Below are positions 47,003-59,757 of a stretch of 64,000 nucleotides of DNA, in pieces. Source of the DNA: Impatiens glandulifera (lineage: Eukaryota; Streptophyta; Magnoliopsida; Ericales; Balsaminaceae). The number at the start of each line of letters is the position of its first letter. Positions within the stretch are counted from its first letter, which is position 1. The translations under genes and the position numbers were made by a program. The notes below the pieces were generated by a model. It did not search any database. It was given only the letters and a program-made list of their open reading frames with translations, and was not told the origin of the DNA. The DNA lies in NCBI RefSeq assembly GCF_907164915.1, contig NC_061862.1, forward strand, positions 87,840,846-87,904,845, written 5' to 3'.

Positions 47003-47149
47003 TTTTCGATTCTTTTTTGTTTATTTTTTCGGGGATACCTTTACTTTGATAAGGTTTGGTCTGGAATGTCGAAGTCTAACCGTTCTGATTGAATAATTTT
47101 ATAAAATTACAAGTTAATTATATATTGTATACTTTGTACTTGTTTGTAG
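47003..47149 (+). other. 3' flank of the START gene
   Basis: Short AT-rich tail before the inverted repeat. No strong poly(A) signal stands out. Confidence 0.5.
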
Positions 47150-48352
47150 TTGTTTATTCATTCTTATTATAATGTACTCTTTCCAACCTTTCATAAGTTT
47201 TATATTTTTTTTCACTATAATTTTATATTTGCTTTATTAGTCAAACATATACCCTTCATAACTATTCATACTTTTTATTACAGTAATTATCACTCAAATA
47301 AACAATTAATACACACAATTAAAAATTTTAAACCTAACACTTACTTACTTTTCCTATCTCTACTCAATTTAAAGTTTCTCTTCTCTAAATATTATTCGTG
47401 CTCGACATCTTCTTTAAATACACCATCGACGAAGGGAGTCTGGTTCATCTGTTATTCTTCCTATGAGCGACATCGATTCGTGCTCGCATTTAAGATTGAG
47501 TCAGAATCAGTCGATTTCTTGCTCGAATCATGGGTCCCTGAGATTATGCCGGAGTCTTGGTTACATACATGACCGGATTCGACGCCTGGTGGGTTCAACT
47601 TGCTTTATTCGTCGGATATGAAAAATATTTCATCGATAGTAGTTGAGTCAAAGACTTTGACTCTGATATCCGTTAAATCGGACTCCTCTTCGTCGATGGT
47701 GGTTGAATCAGACTCTTTGGCCATGGTACTGGACACCGATGCAATGGAGGTCAACTATGGAAATTTTGGCTATTTATTGTACAAAAGAAATTTTTAGAGT
47801 GTAATTTATATTATCTGATTGATCAATAAATAATTTAATTAGATATCACCTGACTGGTATCAACAAAAGGGTAAGACAATAAATAGCCAAAATTTCCTAC
47901 GTCTCTCTGTTGCATCAGTGTCCAGTACCATGCCAAAGAGTCCGATTCAACCACCATCGACGAAGAGAGTTCGATTTATCGGATATCGGAGCCAAAGTCT
48001 CTGATTCAACCACCATCAATGAAATACTTTCCATATCCGAAGCGAGTTGAACCCACTAGGCGTTGAATCCGGCCATGTAGGTAACCAAGACTCCGGCATA
48101 CTCTCAGGGACCCATGAATCGAGCCGACTGATTCTGGCTCAATCCTAACACGAATCGATGTTGCTCATAGTGAGAATAACAAATGAATCGAACTCCCCTT
48201 TGTCAATGGTATATTTAGAAAAGATGTCGAACATGAATGATATTTAGAGAAGAAAAACCTTTAATTGAGTAGAGAGAAAGGAGTAAGAAGAGTAAGTGGA
48301 TAAGAAAACAAGTAAATGTAAGACTTATGAAGGATATAAAAAGTATAATGTA
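47150..48352. repeat. Large inverted repeat (arms about 640 and 485 bp, loop about 70 bp)
   Basis: The left arm (47150-47795) and right arm (47866-48352) are complementary over most of their length, e.g. CATGGGTCCCTGAGA and TGCCGGAGTCTTGGTTAC on the left mirrored at about 48065-48120. A transcript would form a long imperfect hairpin. The arms are not AT-rich and have coding-like composition, but no intact frame or known domain is seen. The left arm is longer by inserted AT-rich sequence near its outer end. It could be a fold-back transposon or an inverted duplication of a gene fragment. Confidence 0.9.
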
Positions 48353-48876
48353 ATTAATTATGGTGTTTATCTTTCTTTATAAACAAATATCATTACTTTG
48401 AAAGTCATCCCCATCCGTCACAAAATCATCCTTAGTTTAATCTCATATCTAATTTGGTTTACTCTAAAAAAAAAAAAAATGAACTCATAATCAGTAGTGT
48501 TCTTATTATTTTGTTGTGCTATATTATTTTAGATTTGAAATTGAGGATGTACAATAAAATTTGAATAAATGGATAAATACATGTTTAATTAAATTATGAT
48601 GCAAAATATTATGTAAATTAATATTTGAAGAAAAGAAAAACGTTTATAAAAATCTTGTTATTTTTTTCGGTCTAAACCTTGCTAAACTTTTAAAAATTGT
48701 TTTCAAATAAGACTAACTGATTATAAAAAAAAAAATAAGTAGTTTGTTTTGGTTTCTCTAATAAAATGATAATTGTAAATATATGATTTTTTTTTTTAAA
48801 TATGATGTTATTTTTTGTTTAGGAATTTTTAAAAGGTATAAGACTAATTTTGAATTGTAAAATACCAAGGTGTGAG
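48353..48876. other. AT-rich spacer
   Basis: No feature recognised. Confidence 0.5.
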
Positions 48877-49329
48877 TAAGGATGACAATTTGAAATTACT
48901 CCGTGAAAATCGAATCGAATTGCCTCGTTTAGGACGGTTTTTCCTCAACACCGAACGTGGATGAGGCGGGAATAATATTTGTGTCCCCGCCCCCGATCTC
49001 TTCCCGATTATGTCCCGAACACTATAAAACATAAATAAATATATTAAATCACCAATATATTTATTTATTACTATATTTTATAAATTTGTAAGTTTATTTT
49101 TGTATAATAATATAAAATTCAATATATTATAATATATATTATATTAAAAAATCCGTTTATATAATATTATTTTTTATTTTTTATTTTTTATTTTTTTAAA
49201 AATATTTTATTAACGGTGTCTCGCGGGGATTCTCTAAAACCGAACGGGGCGGGAATGATATTAAAAAAATTCCCGAGATAAAAACTATGCGGTAAATACA
49301 TTTCCCGCTCCGAAACATTGCCATCCCTA
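48877..49329. mobile_element. GC-rich-ended TIR element, short copy of the 30211-32757 family
   Basis: Ends TAAGGATGACAAT and (reverse complement) TAGGGATGGCAAT, with GAGGCGGGAATAATATT and GGGGCGGGAATGATATT near either end. Non-coding 450-bp element. Confidence 0.65.
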
Positions 49330-50068
49330 TATATATATATAGGATAAATATAGTTTTTTGATATTGAGGTTTTAGGATAAAACATATATTTATTTAATAA
49401 AAATAATGAGTTATTTGAGATTTGTTAAGTTAAATTATTAAAATATTATTTTATATTTAAAATTTAAATTTGATAAGAGTAAAATAAAAATATAATTTTT
49501 TTTTATTGAAAAATTAAATAATTTTATAATTAAAATAATAATGATGTGATAGATAAATAATAATAAAAAAATCGGTTAAAAAAACAAGAAAAAAATTGAA
49601 AAAAAGACCCGTGCCATCTTTGACTCCCAAAATTAACCGGCTGAGTTTTTTTTTTAAGAACCGGATGAGTTTTCTCTCCCGCAGAAGTGGCCTAAGCAAA
49701 CCCTAAATCGCACTTCTTTTGTTGTCGTTCTAAATTGCGATTACACCACTTCCATTCCAACCAAACAAATTCGCACTTTCTGTTACCATATCGGAACCCT
49801 AATTTCGACCCTATCGTTTCGCCGGTAACTTCGTCTCCAGACAAGAAGAAGTAGTAGAAGGTAGACGATTGCTCTTCCTTTGGTCAAAATACCGATCTTC
49901 AATAGTTTATACATATATATATATACACGTATATTTTGCTAGGTCAATAGTTTATATTAATTTCTCATTATTCTCCGATCTTGCAGTCTAAGAAAACAAC
50001 AGGAGAGGTAGCGTTAATAACGTTCTTGGAGAAGGACTCACAGAAGCAGGAAAAGTAACCAAATTCCA
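49330..50068 (+). promoter_or_regulatory. Upstream and 5' leader region of CWC25
   Basis: The AT-rich flank gives way at about 49675 to a less biased leader. A likely 5'-UTR intron runs from GTAGACGATT (49861) to TTGCAG (about 49986), placing a short leader exon before the ATG at 50069. This is predicted by splice consensus only. Confidence 0.45.
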
Positions 50069-53000
50069 ATGGCTTTGAAGTTTCTAAATAAGAAGGGATG
50101 GCATACTGGCAGCCTTCGTAACATAGAGAATGTATGGAAAGCGGAGCAGAAACACGAGGCCGAAGAAAGGAAGTTGGATGAGATCCGTAAGCAGATCCAG
50201 GAGGAAAGAGAACGCGCCGAATTTCGTCAACTTCAAGTGCAAGCTGGCCTAATCCCGTATGATCTCTTTCATTTTTTGACTGCTTGAAATTGTGGTTTTC
50301 GCTGTTAATTATTTCTCACATTCTGTGTTGTTGTATGATTGATAATTTTACAGTCAACAAGAGAGGCTGGAGTTTTTGTATGATTCTGGATTAGCTGTTG
50401 GGAAAAACAATGATGGATTCAAGGCACTTGAAAGTCTACCCAAAGCAGAACCACCTACAGTAGCAGCCCCATCTTCCTCTAGCCAGGTACTCTGCATTAT
50501 TATCTTTTCTTGGTATATGCATGCTACTATGTTCTGAGAAGGCTTGATTTTTTAAGTGTATAGAATAGTATTAAAAGATCAAGCTAGTGATTGATCGGAA
50601 TCCACCCATGAATTAAATGGGTCTGAGAATGGTTATTACATAGTACAATCATTTTTAACATGTGTAATTCTTCATTGCAATTAAAATTTCAGGCAAGGGT
50701 ATTTGGGGAGACAAAAGTTACTTGTAGTAGGTCACTTAATTTTGGAATATTATTATTACATAGTTGTTTTGATGCTGATTTGGCTCCTCTTGGCTGATTT
50801 GTTCACATTCCTGTTAATTTAAGCATGCAATGAGGCTTGTATTCCATTACGAGATGTCATTGGAAATGCTATTAGACCAAGCCAATGGAATATTTTGGCA
50901 GACTGATACAATAGGCTACAAATAAGATATCTTAAAATATCAGGTCGAAAGTATTAATGATATAAGACTTTATATTTGAGTTTATTACAAGCAAATATTA
51001 AATTTCAAGGACTGATATGATTGAAGCACTAGTGACTTTTTTCAAATTTTACATTAGTATGGTGAAGGTGAGCTGTAAGAGTTTACAAGAAAATGAGAAA
51101 AGAGAAGAAGGATTTATTTGAATGTTTCTTTGATTATCTAGGGAATTAAATCTCTTAAGCATATGTCCTGGTTATATTATTACTTTACTCTTAATCGGAA
51201 TCTTATGATTGGTGTTTCTTCAGCCACAACCACCATTAGCTCCTGGAGCCTTATTTGAGGATAAGCCACAATCTGCTAATGATGCATGGAGGAAGCTACA
51301 TTCAGATCCTCTGCTTTTGATTCGTCAACGAGAGCAAGAAGCACTTGCTCATATAAAGAATAATCCAGTACGGATGGCAATGATTCGCAAATCTGTAAGT
51401 GTTACACCTTTTATTAGTGGTTATTTATTTTCTAGAAAGTTTGCACTAATTGAACTTAAAGACAAGTTGGGATAGCCTTTTCCTTATATTTTTTAAGGTT
51501 TTAAGGTATTTTTTTATTCTTAAAAAAATACCATGGAGCTGCAATTTATCTCTCAGCAAAACATGTGATCAAGATGGATGCTGAGGAGTTTTCCTTGAGA
51601 TAGCTTGCATTTTTTTTTGAAACCACAGTTTATTCTCCTGAGGAAAGAGATACTTTGAATTGTTACTTACGCAGAATCTGGATTATTTGGGTGCACTTGA
51701 TAAAATTGGAAACTAAGTGCTGAATCTTAAAATTTCAAGTAAAGTTGATTGGATAAAATGTGGAACTAATGTTGAAAAGTACTTAAGACTAGTTTTCCCT
51801 ATAATGATGTAATTTGATTAATTTCTAGGGGTTAAAGTTGTCTTTTGGACGCTCTTATAATATTACCGAGTTAAGTCAATCATAATTAAGTGACTTTTTG
51901 TAACAGTTGTCAAATGATCTTAATTCAAATGATCACTTAACAAGATTTAGATTAAATGATATGCTGCATTATCAAATAGTAGCAAACTTTCTGAAAAATA
52001 TGTTATGCCTTTCTCTCATTATGTTTTGCACATGGATTGGATCTTATATAGGTTGATGAAAAGAAACAGAAGAAGTCATCAGACGACAAGAAGCGCAAAG
52101 AGAAGCGCCATCACAAAAAATCCAAGCATCATCAGCCTCATTCATCTGATGACTTTGACTCTAGTGAAGAAAAAGACCCGAAAAATGCTAGAGTTTCCGA
52201 CCATAGAACCACTGTGTACGATAAGAAGTCAAAAAGAGAAGCTAGTGTTTCCGATGGGGAACTGAACGAGATAACTGTTGGAAGAAAGAGTTCTGACAAA
52301 GACCATAAACATAACTACTCTCGTGATCGGGTGGAGAGGGATCACGATAACTCCAGACACGAAAGGCGATATCCTGAAGATCGAAAGAATTCCGAATCTT
52401 CTCAGAAGGAATGGAGTCACGATAACTCCAGGCACGAAAGGCGTTATCTTCAAGATCAAAAGAATTCCGAATCTTCTCAGAAGGAATGGAATCGTGATAA
52501 TTCTAGGCATGAAAGGCGTTATCTTGAAAATCAAAAGAATTCCGAATCTTATCAGAAGGAATGGAATCGTGATAACTCCAGGAACGAAAGGCGTTATCCT
52601 GAAGATCAAAAGAATTCCGAATCTTTTCTGAAGGAATGGAATCACGATAACTCCAGGCATGAAAGGCGTTATCCTGAAGATCAAAAGAATTCCGAATCTT
52701 CTCAGAAGGAATGGAATCACGATAACTCCAGGCACGAAAAGCGTCATCTTGAAGATCAAAAGAACTCTGAATCTTCTCATAAGGAATTGAATCGTGATAA
52801 GTCCAGGCAAGAAAGACGTTATCCTGAAGATCAAAAGAATTCCGAATCTTCTCAGAAGGAAAGGAGTTATGATAAGTCCAGGCAAGAAAGAAGTTATCCA
52901 CAAGATCAAAAGAACTCCGAATCTTCTCAGAAGGAACGGGGTCATGATAAGTCCAGGCAAGAAAGAAGTTATCCAGAAGATCAAAAGAACACCGAATCAC

Positions 53001-53308
53001 GACACAGAAGGCGTAACATGCCTGTTAAGCTCTCTGAAGAAGAGAGAGCAGCGAAGCTGCGGGAGATGCAAGAGGATGCGGAGGTTCATGAGGAGCAAAG
53101 ATGGAAACGTATAAAAAAGGCTGCTGATGACGATGCTAAGGAAGCGGTCAATGTTAAGGGTGGCAAGAATTTCTTGCTCGCTTCTCAAGAAAATGTTTAT
53201 GGTGTTAGTAAAGGTGGAAGCACTACCATAGAAGAGAGCGTTCGTCGCAGGGCTTACTATTCACAAGGCAGATCAGAGGCTGATGGCAGCAGTGCTTTTA
53301 GGCGCTAG
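50069..53308 (+). CDS. CWC25: Pre-mRNA-splicing factor CWC25 homolog, 4 exons, with expanded repeat tail
   Basis: Predicted nuclear spliceosomal protein of 582 aa. Exons: 50069-50256, 50354-50486, 51224-51394, 52052-53308. All are GT-AG and in phase. The N-terminus MALKFLNKKGWHTGSLRN continues with the charged Cir_N domain (to about residue 46), then QQERLEFLYDSGLAVGK, the family hallmark. CWC25 acts at the step-1 spliceosome after Prp2 remodelling and stabilises the branch helix for the first transesterification (family knowledge). The last exon has a basic KKSSDDKKRKEKRHHKKSK segment, then nine 25-aa repeats (about 263-480), then the conserved C-terminal region (KLSEEERAAKLREMQEDAE...). The repeats make the protein longer than I expect for plant homologs. 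No lesion seen. Confidence 0.93.
52346..53000 (+). repeat. 75-bp coding minisatellite in CWC25
   Basis: About 8.7 units in frame, consensus DNSRHERRYPEDQKNSESSQKEWNH (units 25 aa). The first six begin DNSR and the last three DKSRQER, so the array has two subfamilies. The charged RS/KE-like composition is kept in all units. Because the unit length is a multiple of three and codon choice is repetitive, other frames and the opposite strand also stay open. Confidence 0.95.
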
Positions 53309-53417
53309 TTTGGCAGGATTTTGCAGGTAATGCTTCTTTTTTATGTTATGTTATCGTTATCTGATAACGATCTGGAAAGAGTAAATTAATTTTTGGACAA
53401 AGATCCATATACATTTA

Positions 53418-54014
53418 GGCCTTGTTTGATCTAGGGTTATTTGAAAACCAAGTGGTTGTTTTTAAATATCCTTGTTTGATGTAGGTTATTGCAAATTAGG
53501 TTATTTGAATAACTGAGTGGTTATTTTCAAATAACCTTGTTTGATGTAGGTTATTAAATATTAGGTTATTTGGGTAAAAAGACATTAGGGGTAAATATAT
53601 AATGAATAAAATATATATTTAAAAAGGAATAAAGGGTATATGAGAAACATTTGGCACTTATTTTCTTGTTCTTATTTGGAACACCTTTTGTACCTGGATC
53701 TTGAAATTGTATGATTTTTTGGATACAGATCCATATACATAGTGTTATTTGCAAATCAACTGGTTATTTTAAATTAACCTTGTTTGATGTAGGTTATAAA
53801 AAAATTAGGTTATTTGAATAACCAAGTGGTTAATTTCAAATAGCCTTGTTTGATGCAAGGTTATTTGGGTAAAAACGACATTAGGGATAAATATATAGAC
53901 TTTAAAATAAATAAAAATAAAGGGTATTTACTGTATTTTGATTGATGAGTAGATTGTTAATTGGACTATGGGTTATTTGGAATTAATCCCAGATAACCCA
54001 CATCAAACAAGGCC
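53418..54014. mobile_element. Tourist-like MITE with internally multiplied terminal module
   Basis: 597 bp. Ends GGCCTTGTTTGATCTAGG and (reverse complement) GGCCTTGTTTGATGTGGG, flanked by TTA (53415-53417, 54015-54017). The motif CCTTGTTTGATGTAGGTTAT recurs internally near 53470, 53540 and 53780, with AATAAC(C/T)AAGTGGTTA partners. It lies about 110 bp past the CWC25 stop, so it may be in the 3' UTR. Confidence 0.75.
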
Positions 54015-54017
54015 TTA

Positions 54018-56700
54018 TAAGGTGTCACTGATTTGTCTGGTTATCAATGAAAACATTTTTTAGTCCTCAACCTACCCATTCGAACATTACCTCTGCCCGG
54101 GTTAGAAATTCTATTGCCTACACATTATTTTGGTGTATCTGTATCTAGGTGGGACTAAAGTTCACATATGCAGTGAGCTTTGTAGGTTTATAAAATTATT
54201 CTAACCAAAACCTGAAATCTATAGTTTTTCTTTCTCACAAATTGTGGTTAGAATTGGATTCCAAACAATGCCAAATGGTATCCCATCCGAACCCCACAGT
54301 TGAAAGTGTTTTTCCAAATGAAGATATTTGTTTGTTTTTGTCAATAAACATTTTTCTATTCTGCAATTGAATTGTGTTTTGCTCAGCCAGCAGTGAATAT
54401 AGAGAGTTTGAGCAAATCATAACTGAATTGGATTCTTTATGTTGTTTAAAGTAAATTATTTTTCTAAAATACATTAGTAAGCACTTCAAGTTTGGTATAA
54501 ACTCTTAGCTTTTGATTTATTCCCTTGAAGTTTCTCTTTTATTTAATTTTATGGGATTTATTCCCAATCTGAACTATTGTTTTGATAAATTGGGTGATTT
54601 TAAAGGATTTCAATATTTCAAAAGTACAAATCAAAATGAACAAATAGTGTATGAGATTTTTATGGAGTTTCTCAATTACCTCTCTTTTCTCTAGTGAAAG
54701 GATCTTATCATGTGTATTATTGTCAATGATGTTTCTATTTATTTTTTGGTAGGTTATTCAAAATGGGGTGATATGGACTAGAAGACCAACGTTCATAGTT
54801 TTTAATACTCTATTATCATATTAATGAATGTTTTACATGGCTGTTGATTTGTATCTTATTGACAAATCTATCATTGGGTTGATTATATTATTGTTAATTT
54901 TGATGTTAAGAAACTTATTTGAACGTCGAGGGAAGCTTGAAAATTTATATTGAATCATTCACTTGTAATACTTTTAGTTTATTTTAAAACAGTTATTTAT
55001 TTTGTGCAATAATTTTAATACACTAGCTTTTTCAATATGCTTGGCTTCACACTATTTATTTTTTCAAATTTAGTTGGGAAATTTTAACCAAGAAATGTAA
55101 AAAAGTAGCTGCATCTTTATTTTTAATTTTTTGATTAGGGTATAATCTTATTTAAGGAGGTTAGTAGAACTCTTCAAGTCCATAACTTTCATTGAAATTG
55201 ATGCATATTTAGTTAAAATTGATTTTGAGATCTTTGATTTCTTAATTTTTTTTATTAAAGTTACCGTCCTAATTAAAATATGAGTTAATTTTTACAATAT
55301 TATCAGAGTTAAAATTTTAAATTATTTTGATTTTATAAAAATAAAATAAATTAATATTTACAAATTTAAAACAAGTAAACACTAATTCATATAAACTCAT
55401 CTAATTTAGTAACTAATATTGTAAAAATAAATCTTTGCATTGATTTTGATACACATGTCAATGATGTTTTATTAAAGATTAGTTATTAACATTTAAACAA
55501 CTATTTTACTCATTTTTATATTTCTTAATTTTATTTTAAATTAATAAAAGTGATATTTAATCAGATTTATTAAAAAAAAAATTTACAATTTCAAAATTTT
55601 TTATTAGTTATTATTTTAAATAAAATAATCAAATTGTGAAATATATTATAAACAAGTAAATTAAAAAAAATAAGTATTTAATAAAACTGAAAATTAAGAT
55701 ATAAATACTAACACTTAATAACTTAAATATCTGAAAATAAAATTTTGATTTAATTAAATAAATTTTTTTTTTAAACTTTAACTACTTAATATATGAATTA
55801 GTTTTATAATATCTAAAATTATTATCTTAATAAATATATCAAGACTATTATAAGTGTATATTAATTTTATTAAACTTTATATATAGAGAGAAAATAAGAA
55901 GATATATACATATATTTATCATCTTTACTCTCTCTTTTCTATTTAACAATTAATTTAAATATGATAACATTTTTATTTCTAGATAATATTTAAAATTAAT
56001 CTAGTAATATTTAAAATTTAACTGAATTATGATAAAGAATAAGAAAAATGATATGGTTTAATGTTATAATTTAATTATTTGTGTTGTTCTAGAGAGTTTG
56101 CATTGATAATTTAATGTAAATTTTAGGTTTGATAATATTATTTGTAGATAACAATTTGTAATGAATTATATTTCTGCGTTTTGACAAAAAAATATTTATT
56201 ACAAATAAATGTAATAAAATAGTAATTTAATGATAATTAATATTAAAATAATATAAATTATAATTAATTTTATAATTTACAATATATAATATATAAGCAA
56301 GTTATTTATATTGAAATAAATTATAATTTGTAGATGATCATTTATAATTATATAATTCTAAATATAATATAGTGTTGTAGTTATTTTTAACAAATTCATA
56401 TTATTCATAAATTTAGTATAAATTTGAAAATAAAATAAAATGTTAAATTTAATGAATTTCGCCTTAACACTAATTAACATAAATAAATATATAACATTAT
56501 TAATTATTCTCAACTTCATTTCATCCCGAGAATGAAGTTAGGGCTATGGTGAAGAGTTGGGGAGTCAAAGTAGGGTGAAATGGTTGGAGATGGGGATGAA
56601 GTTAAATGGGAAATTTAAGGAAATGACCTCAAAGATGCCCTTATTTGAGCTGGTGGTAAATTATAATTTTAATTGTGTTTGTGGTCGTTTATTTTTTTTT
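54018..56700. other. AT-rich intergenic stretch
   Basis: No supported gene. The 56520-56640 segment is G-rich (GGTTGGAGATGGGGATGAAG) and may be the outer flank of the following MULE. Its terminus is not resolved. Confidence 0.5.
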
Positions 56701-56714
56701 TAACGAAATTGCCC

Positions 56715-56757
56715 TTTTCACGAAATGCGAAAGGGCTTAGCGTTTCGCGAAGTGGGA
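56715..56757. repeat. First GCGAA motif cluster of the MULE
   Basis: CACGAAATGCGAAAGGGC followed by TTAGCGTTTCGCGAAG. Same motif family as the arrays further in, in the presumed promoter of the transposase. Confidence 0.6.
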
Positions 56758-57010
56758 ATGTGTGAAATGTCCAGATTACCCTTACTATTTAATATAACCT
56801 CCCTTATTTTTTTCATTTCTTTTCTTCTCCTTCTCTCTCTTCCCGCTCTTCTCTTCCTTCTCTCTAAACTTCGGCGGCGATCTCGGCGGCGACGGGTCGA
56901 AATCCACGATGAGCACGAGCACTGTTCCACTTGGTACGTTTATTTTAAGCATGATACTTCAAGTTTATTGATGTTTGGTTTCTTTGAATCACTGTTGTTC
57001 AGGGTTTGCT

Positions 57011-57120
57011 TCCCGTTTCGCTAAGGCCTAGCGATTCGCGAAGGCGTTCCCGTTTCGCTAAGAGCCTAGCGATTCGCGAAAGCCTTCCCGTTTCGCTAAG
57101 AGCCTAGCGATTCGCGAAGT
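57011..57120 (+). repeat. GCGATTCGC repeat array in transposase intron 1
   Basis: Three copies of a composite 36-37 bp unit, CGTTTCGCTAAG-GCCTAGCGATTCGCGAAG, wholly inside the intron 56934-57165. In the sense of the transcript it reads CCTAGCGATTCGC, as in the introns of the facing gene. Confidence 0.9.
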
Positions 57121-57714
57121 ATTAATTATCCGTTTCTAAATCAAATCATATTTTTTTTATTGCAGCTAAAGTTTTCGTTTTCTATAATGGAGAGTGGAAA
57201 CTTGATGCTGATGGAATACTGTATTTTGATGCATCTTCAATCAAAACATTTGATTTACCCCAAAGTACTCGTTATGCTGAATTAGTTGATATATTCTACG
57301 CTAGACTTAACGTGTAGAAATCTACATACGATTTAGTGCTGCAAGTCAAGTATGATATTCCGAATATCAGAAATCCAAAACCTGTGTTTATTGATTGTGA
57401 TGAGGATTTGAACACATATTTATCACGCTTGATTTTGGGTCGAATCGTGTCACCATTGTGTGTCTCTGTAGTAGAGAAGTCATCATTTACTAAAGAAAAG
57501 ATACCACTACTTACATACCCAACTGAAGAAAGTATACTACCACCACAACTTACTCAAAAAATTGTACCACCCGTTGTACCCTCGGAATTCTTTGATGAAA
57601 GTCAAAATGAAGCCGGAGAAAACTCTTTTCCTCACATCCCACTTACTCAGGACTTGCATGTTAATACTGATGAAAAGGCATCAATACTTATACCAACAAG
57701 TGAAAGAAGATCAT

Positions 57715-57830
57715 CAATGGGTACACCAACTAGTGCAAGAAAGACATCAATGGGTACACCATCTAGTGCAAGAAGATCATCAATGGGTACACCATCTAGT
57801 GCAAAAAGATCATCAATGGGTACACCATCG
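57715..57830 (+). repeat. 30-bp coding repeat in the transposase
   Basis: Four in-frame units with the sense SSMGTPSSAR, differing by few bases (ACATCAATGGGTACACCATC core). Confidence 0.88.
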
Positions 57831-59757
57831 ACATATCCGATAGACACATCACCGCCAGACCCCTCATTTGCGATGGCATTAACTAGTGAAACCGTATTGG
57901 AAGTCGGTTCGTTGTTTGAAAATAAAAAAGAACTTCAACTTGCTCTATATAAATATGCGATGACCAATCATTTTGAATTCAAAGTGGAGAAGTCAAGAAA
58001 ACATCTTTGGGAAGTGAAATGTTTGGATGAGACATGCAAGTGGAGCTTGCGGGCTGTGAAAGGTAAGTTTTCTGAGATGTTTGAGATCTGGAAATTTGAG
58101 CAACAACACTCATGCTCAGTTTTATCGAGGCCAAAGAAAAAAATGCAAACACCAACATGGGTTATTGAGCAGTGCGTGAAGAGCAAGTACATGGACCATC
58201 ACCATAACCACTTGCATAAGAAAATAATTGAAGACATGCAGTCAACTTATGAGATATTTTTGACTTATAATAAGGCATGGAGGGCAAGGGAAAATGCTTT
58301 AATAGCGGTGCGAGGAACGGTAGAAGATTCTTATGGAATACTGCCATAATACCTTTACATGTTAGAGAAGTATAATCCTGGTACCATAACTGACATCCAG
58401 ATAGACGAGCTCGACCACTCCAAGTATATGTTCATGTCCCTAGGCCTCTCAATTAGGGGTTTCAAAGCCTTTTGCCGTCCTGTATTATGTGTTGATGCTA
58501 GTTTTCTTAAGCACAAGGTGGGTGGTCAATTATTGGTGGCTATTGCATTGGATGCGAATGAGCAACTATATCCTGTTGCATTCAGCGTTGTTGATTCAGA
58601 GAATAATAACTCCTGGACTTATTTTATGCAAAAACTGAGAGACGCAATTGAATTAGTTGATGATCTCGTCTTCGTATCCGATAGACACCCAAGAATCGCC
58701 AATGCCTTGTGTGTTGTTTTTCCAGAAGCAGACCACGGTGCGTGCACATATCACATAAAGATGAATATTGTGGCCAAATTCAAAAGTGATAAGTGTCATG
58801 CGGAGTTTGATTCAGCTTCTAGAGCGTACACTATCCACGAATTTAATCGTTTTTTTTTACAAGATCAAGGTTAAAGATCATAGGATTGCTGACTATTTGG
58901 AAGAAATTGGGTTCCAAAGATGGAGTAGAGTATTTTTTCCCGGTAAGCGATACAATCAATTCACAAGCAATTATGCTGAGAGTTTCAATAGGCAGAGCAG
59001 GGAAGCCAGAAAGTATCTCATTTCATAAATGGCTGAGTATTTAAGACTCACAATACAACATTGGTTTAACGATAGAAGAGAAAAAACGTTCAATCACGAA
59101 CAAGTTTTATCTCCAAATTATGAGAAGGTGTTACGTGAGAGATTCGAGAAGGCCAGATTCTACACAGTCCAATCGCTTAACCGATTCGATTTTTATGTGC
59201 ATGAAATTCAGTCCCATTTCAAAGTCAATTTGAAAGACATGAACTGCACTTGTAGAGTATTTGAAGTTTCGGGTCTTCCTTGTACGCATGTAATGGCTGC
59301 TGCCCGTAGTCGGAATTTGGTTTCTTATGACTTCTGTTCAAGGTATTATTTAGCTCACATGTTCAATTTGTTTAACTAATTGATCAATCGTTATATTTTC
59401 CATGCACACAGGTATTACACAACTGAATGTTGGATAAATGCATATGCGGAGACATGTTATCCTCCTGGTGATGAAGAAATTTGGGATGTTCCCGAACATA
59501 TCAAGCAACGCTCGTGTCTTAAATCAAATGTCAATGTTAAGAAAGACCGACCATAAACAAAGCGTAGGTCATCCCAAGGTGAGGTCCGTAAGGTCCCGAG
59601 ACGATGCAACTCATGTTCTGGACTAGAACATAATAGGGCAACATGAAAAGCAGTGATGCCTGTACCATCTACTGCAAGAGCATCATCATCTAAGCAACAT
59701 GAGTCATCTTCTCAACAACACGAGCCATCATCTCAACAGTATGAGCCTTTAGATTGA

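Larger units (their letters stand above)
56909..59757 (+). pseudogene. MURA-type MULE transposase, broken by stops and a frameshift
   Basis: Exon 1, 56909-56933 (MSTSTVPL). Intron 1, 56934-57165, holds the repeat array. Exon 2 begins KVFVFYNGEWKLDADG at 57166. Last intron about 59343-59411. N-terminal MuDR-like domain, then FAR1/plant-MuDR-type zinc region (FENKKELQLALYKYA...WEVKC), MULE catalytic core with CVDASFL (Asp, 58494), VSDRHPRI (Asp, 58680) and NYAESFN (Glu, 58978), and SWIM zinc finger NCTCRVFEVSGLPCTHV (about 59240-59300). Lesions: TAG 57316-57318, TAA 58347-58349, frameshift at a nine-T run 58850-58858, TAA 59026-59028, and stops in the tail. All three catalytic acidic residues and the SWIM Cys/His remain, so inactivation seems recent. 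Residues before the catalytic core include four repeats of a Ser-rich MGTPSSARRS unit (57715-57830). Confidence 0.92.

Noticed and set aside
47150..47797. Open frames in the left arm of the inverted repeat
   Set aside because: No recognisable protein and no matching intact frame in the right arm.
52229..53000. Long open frames on the opposite strand and in other plus frames over the CWC25 repeat array (up to 251 codons)
   Set aside because: They result from a 75-bp repeat, a multiple of three, staying open in several frames. Hydrophobic repeat peptides with no known domain; the sense frame fits CWC25.
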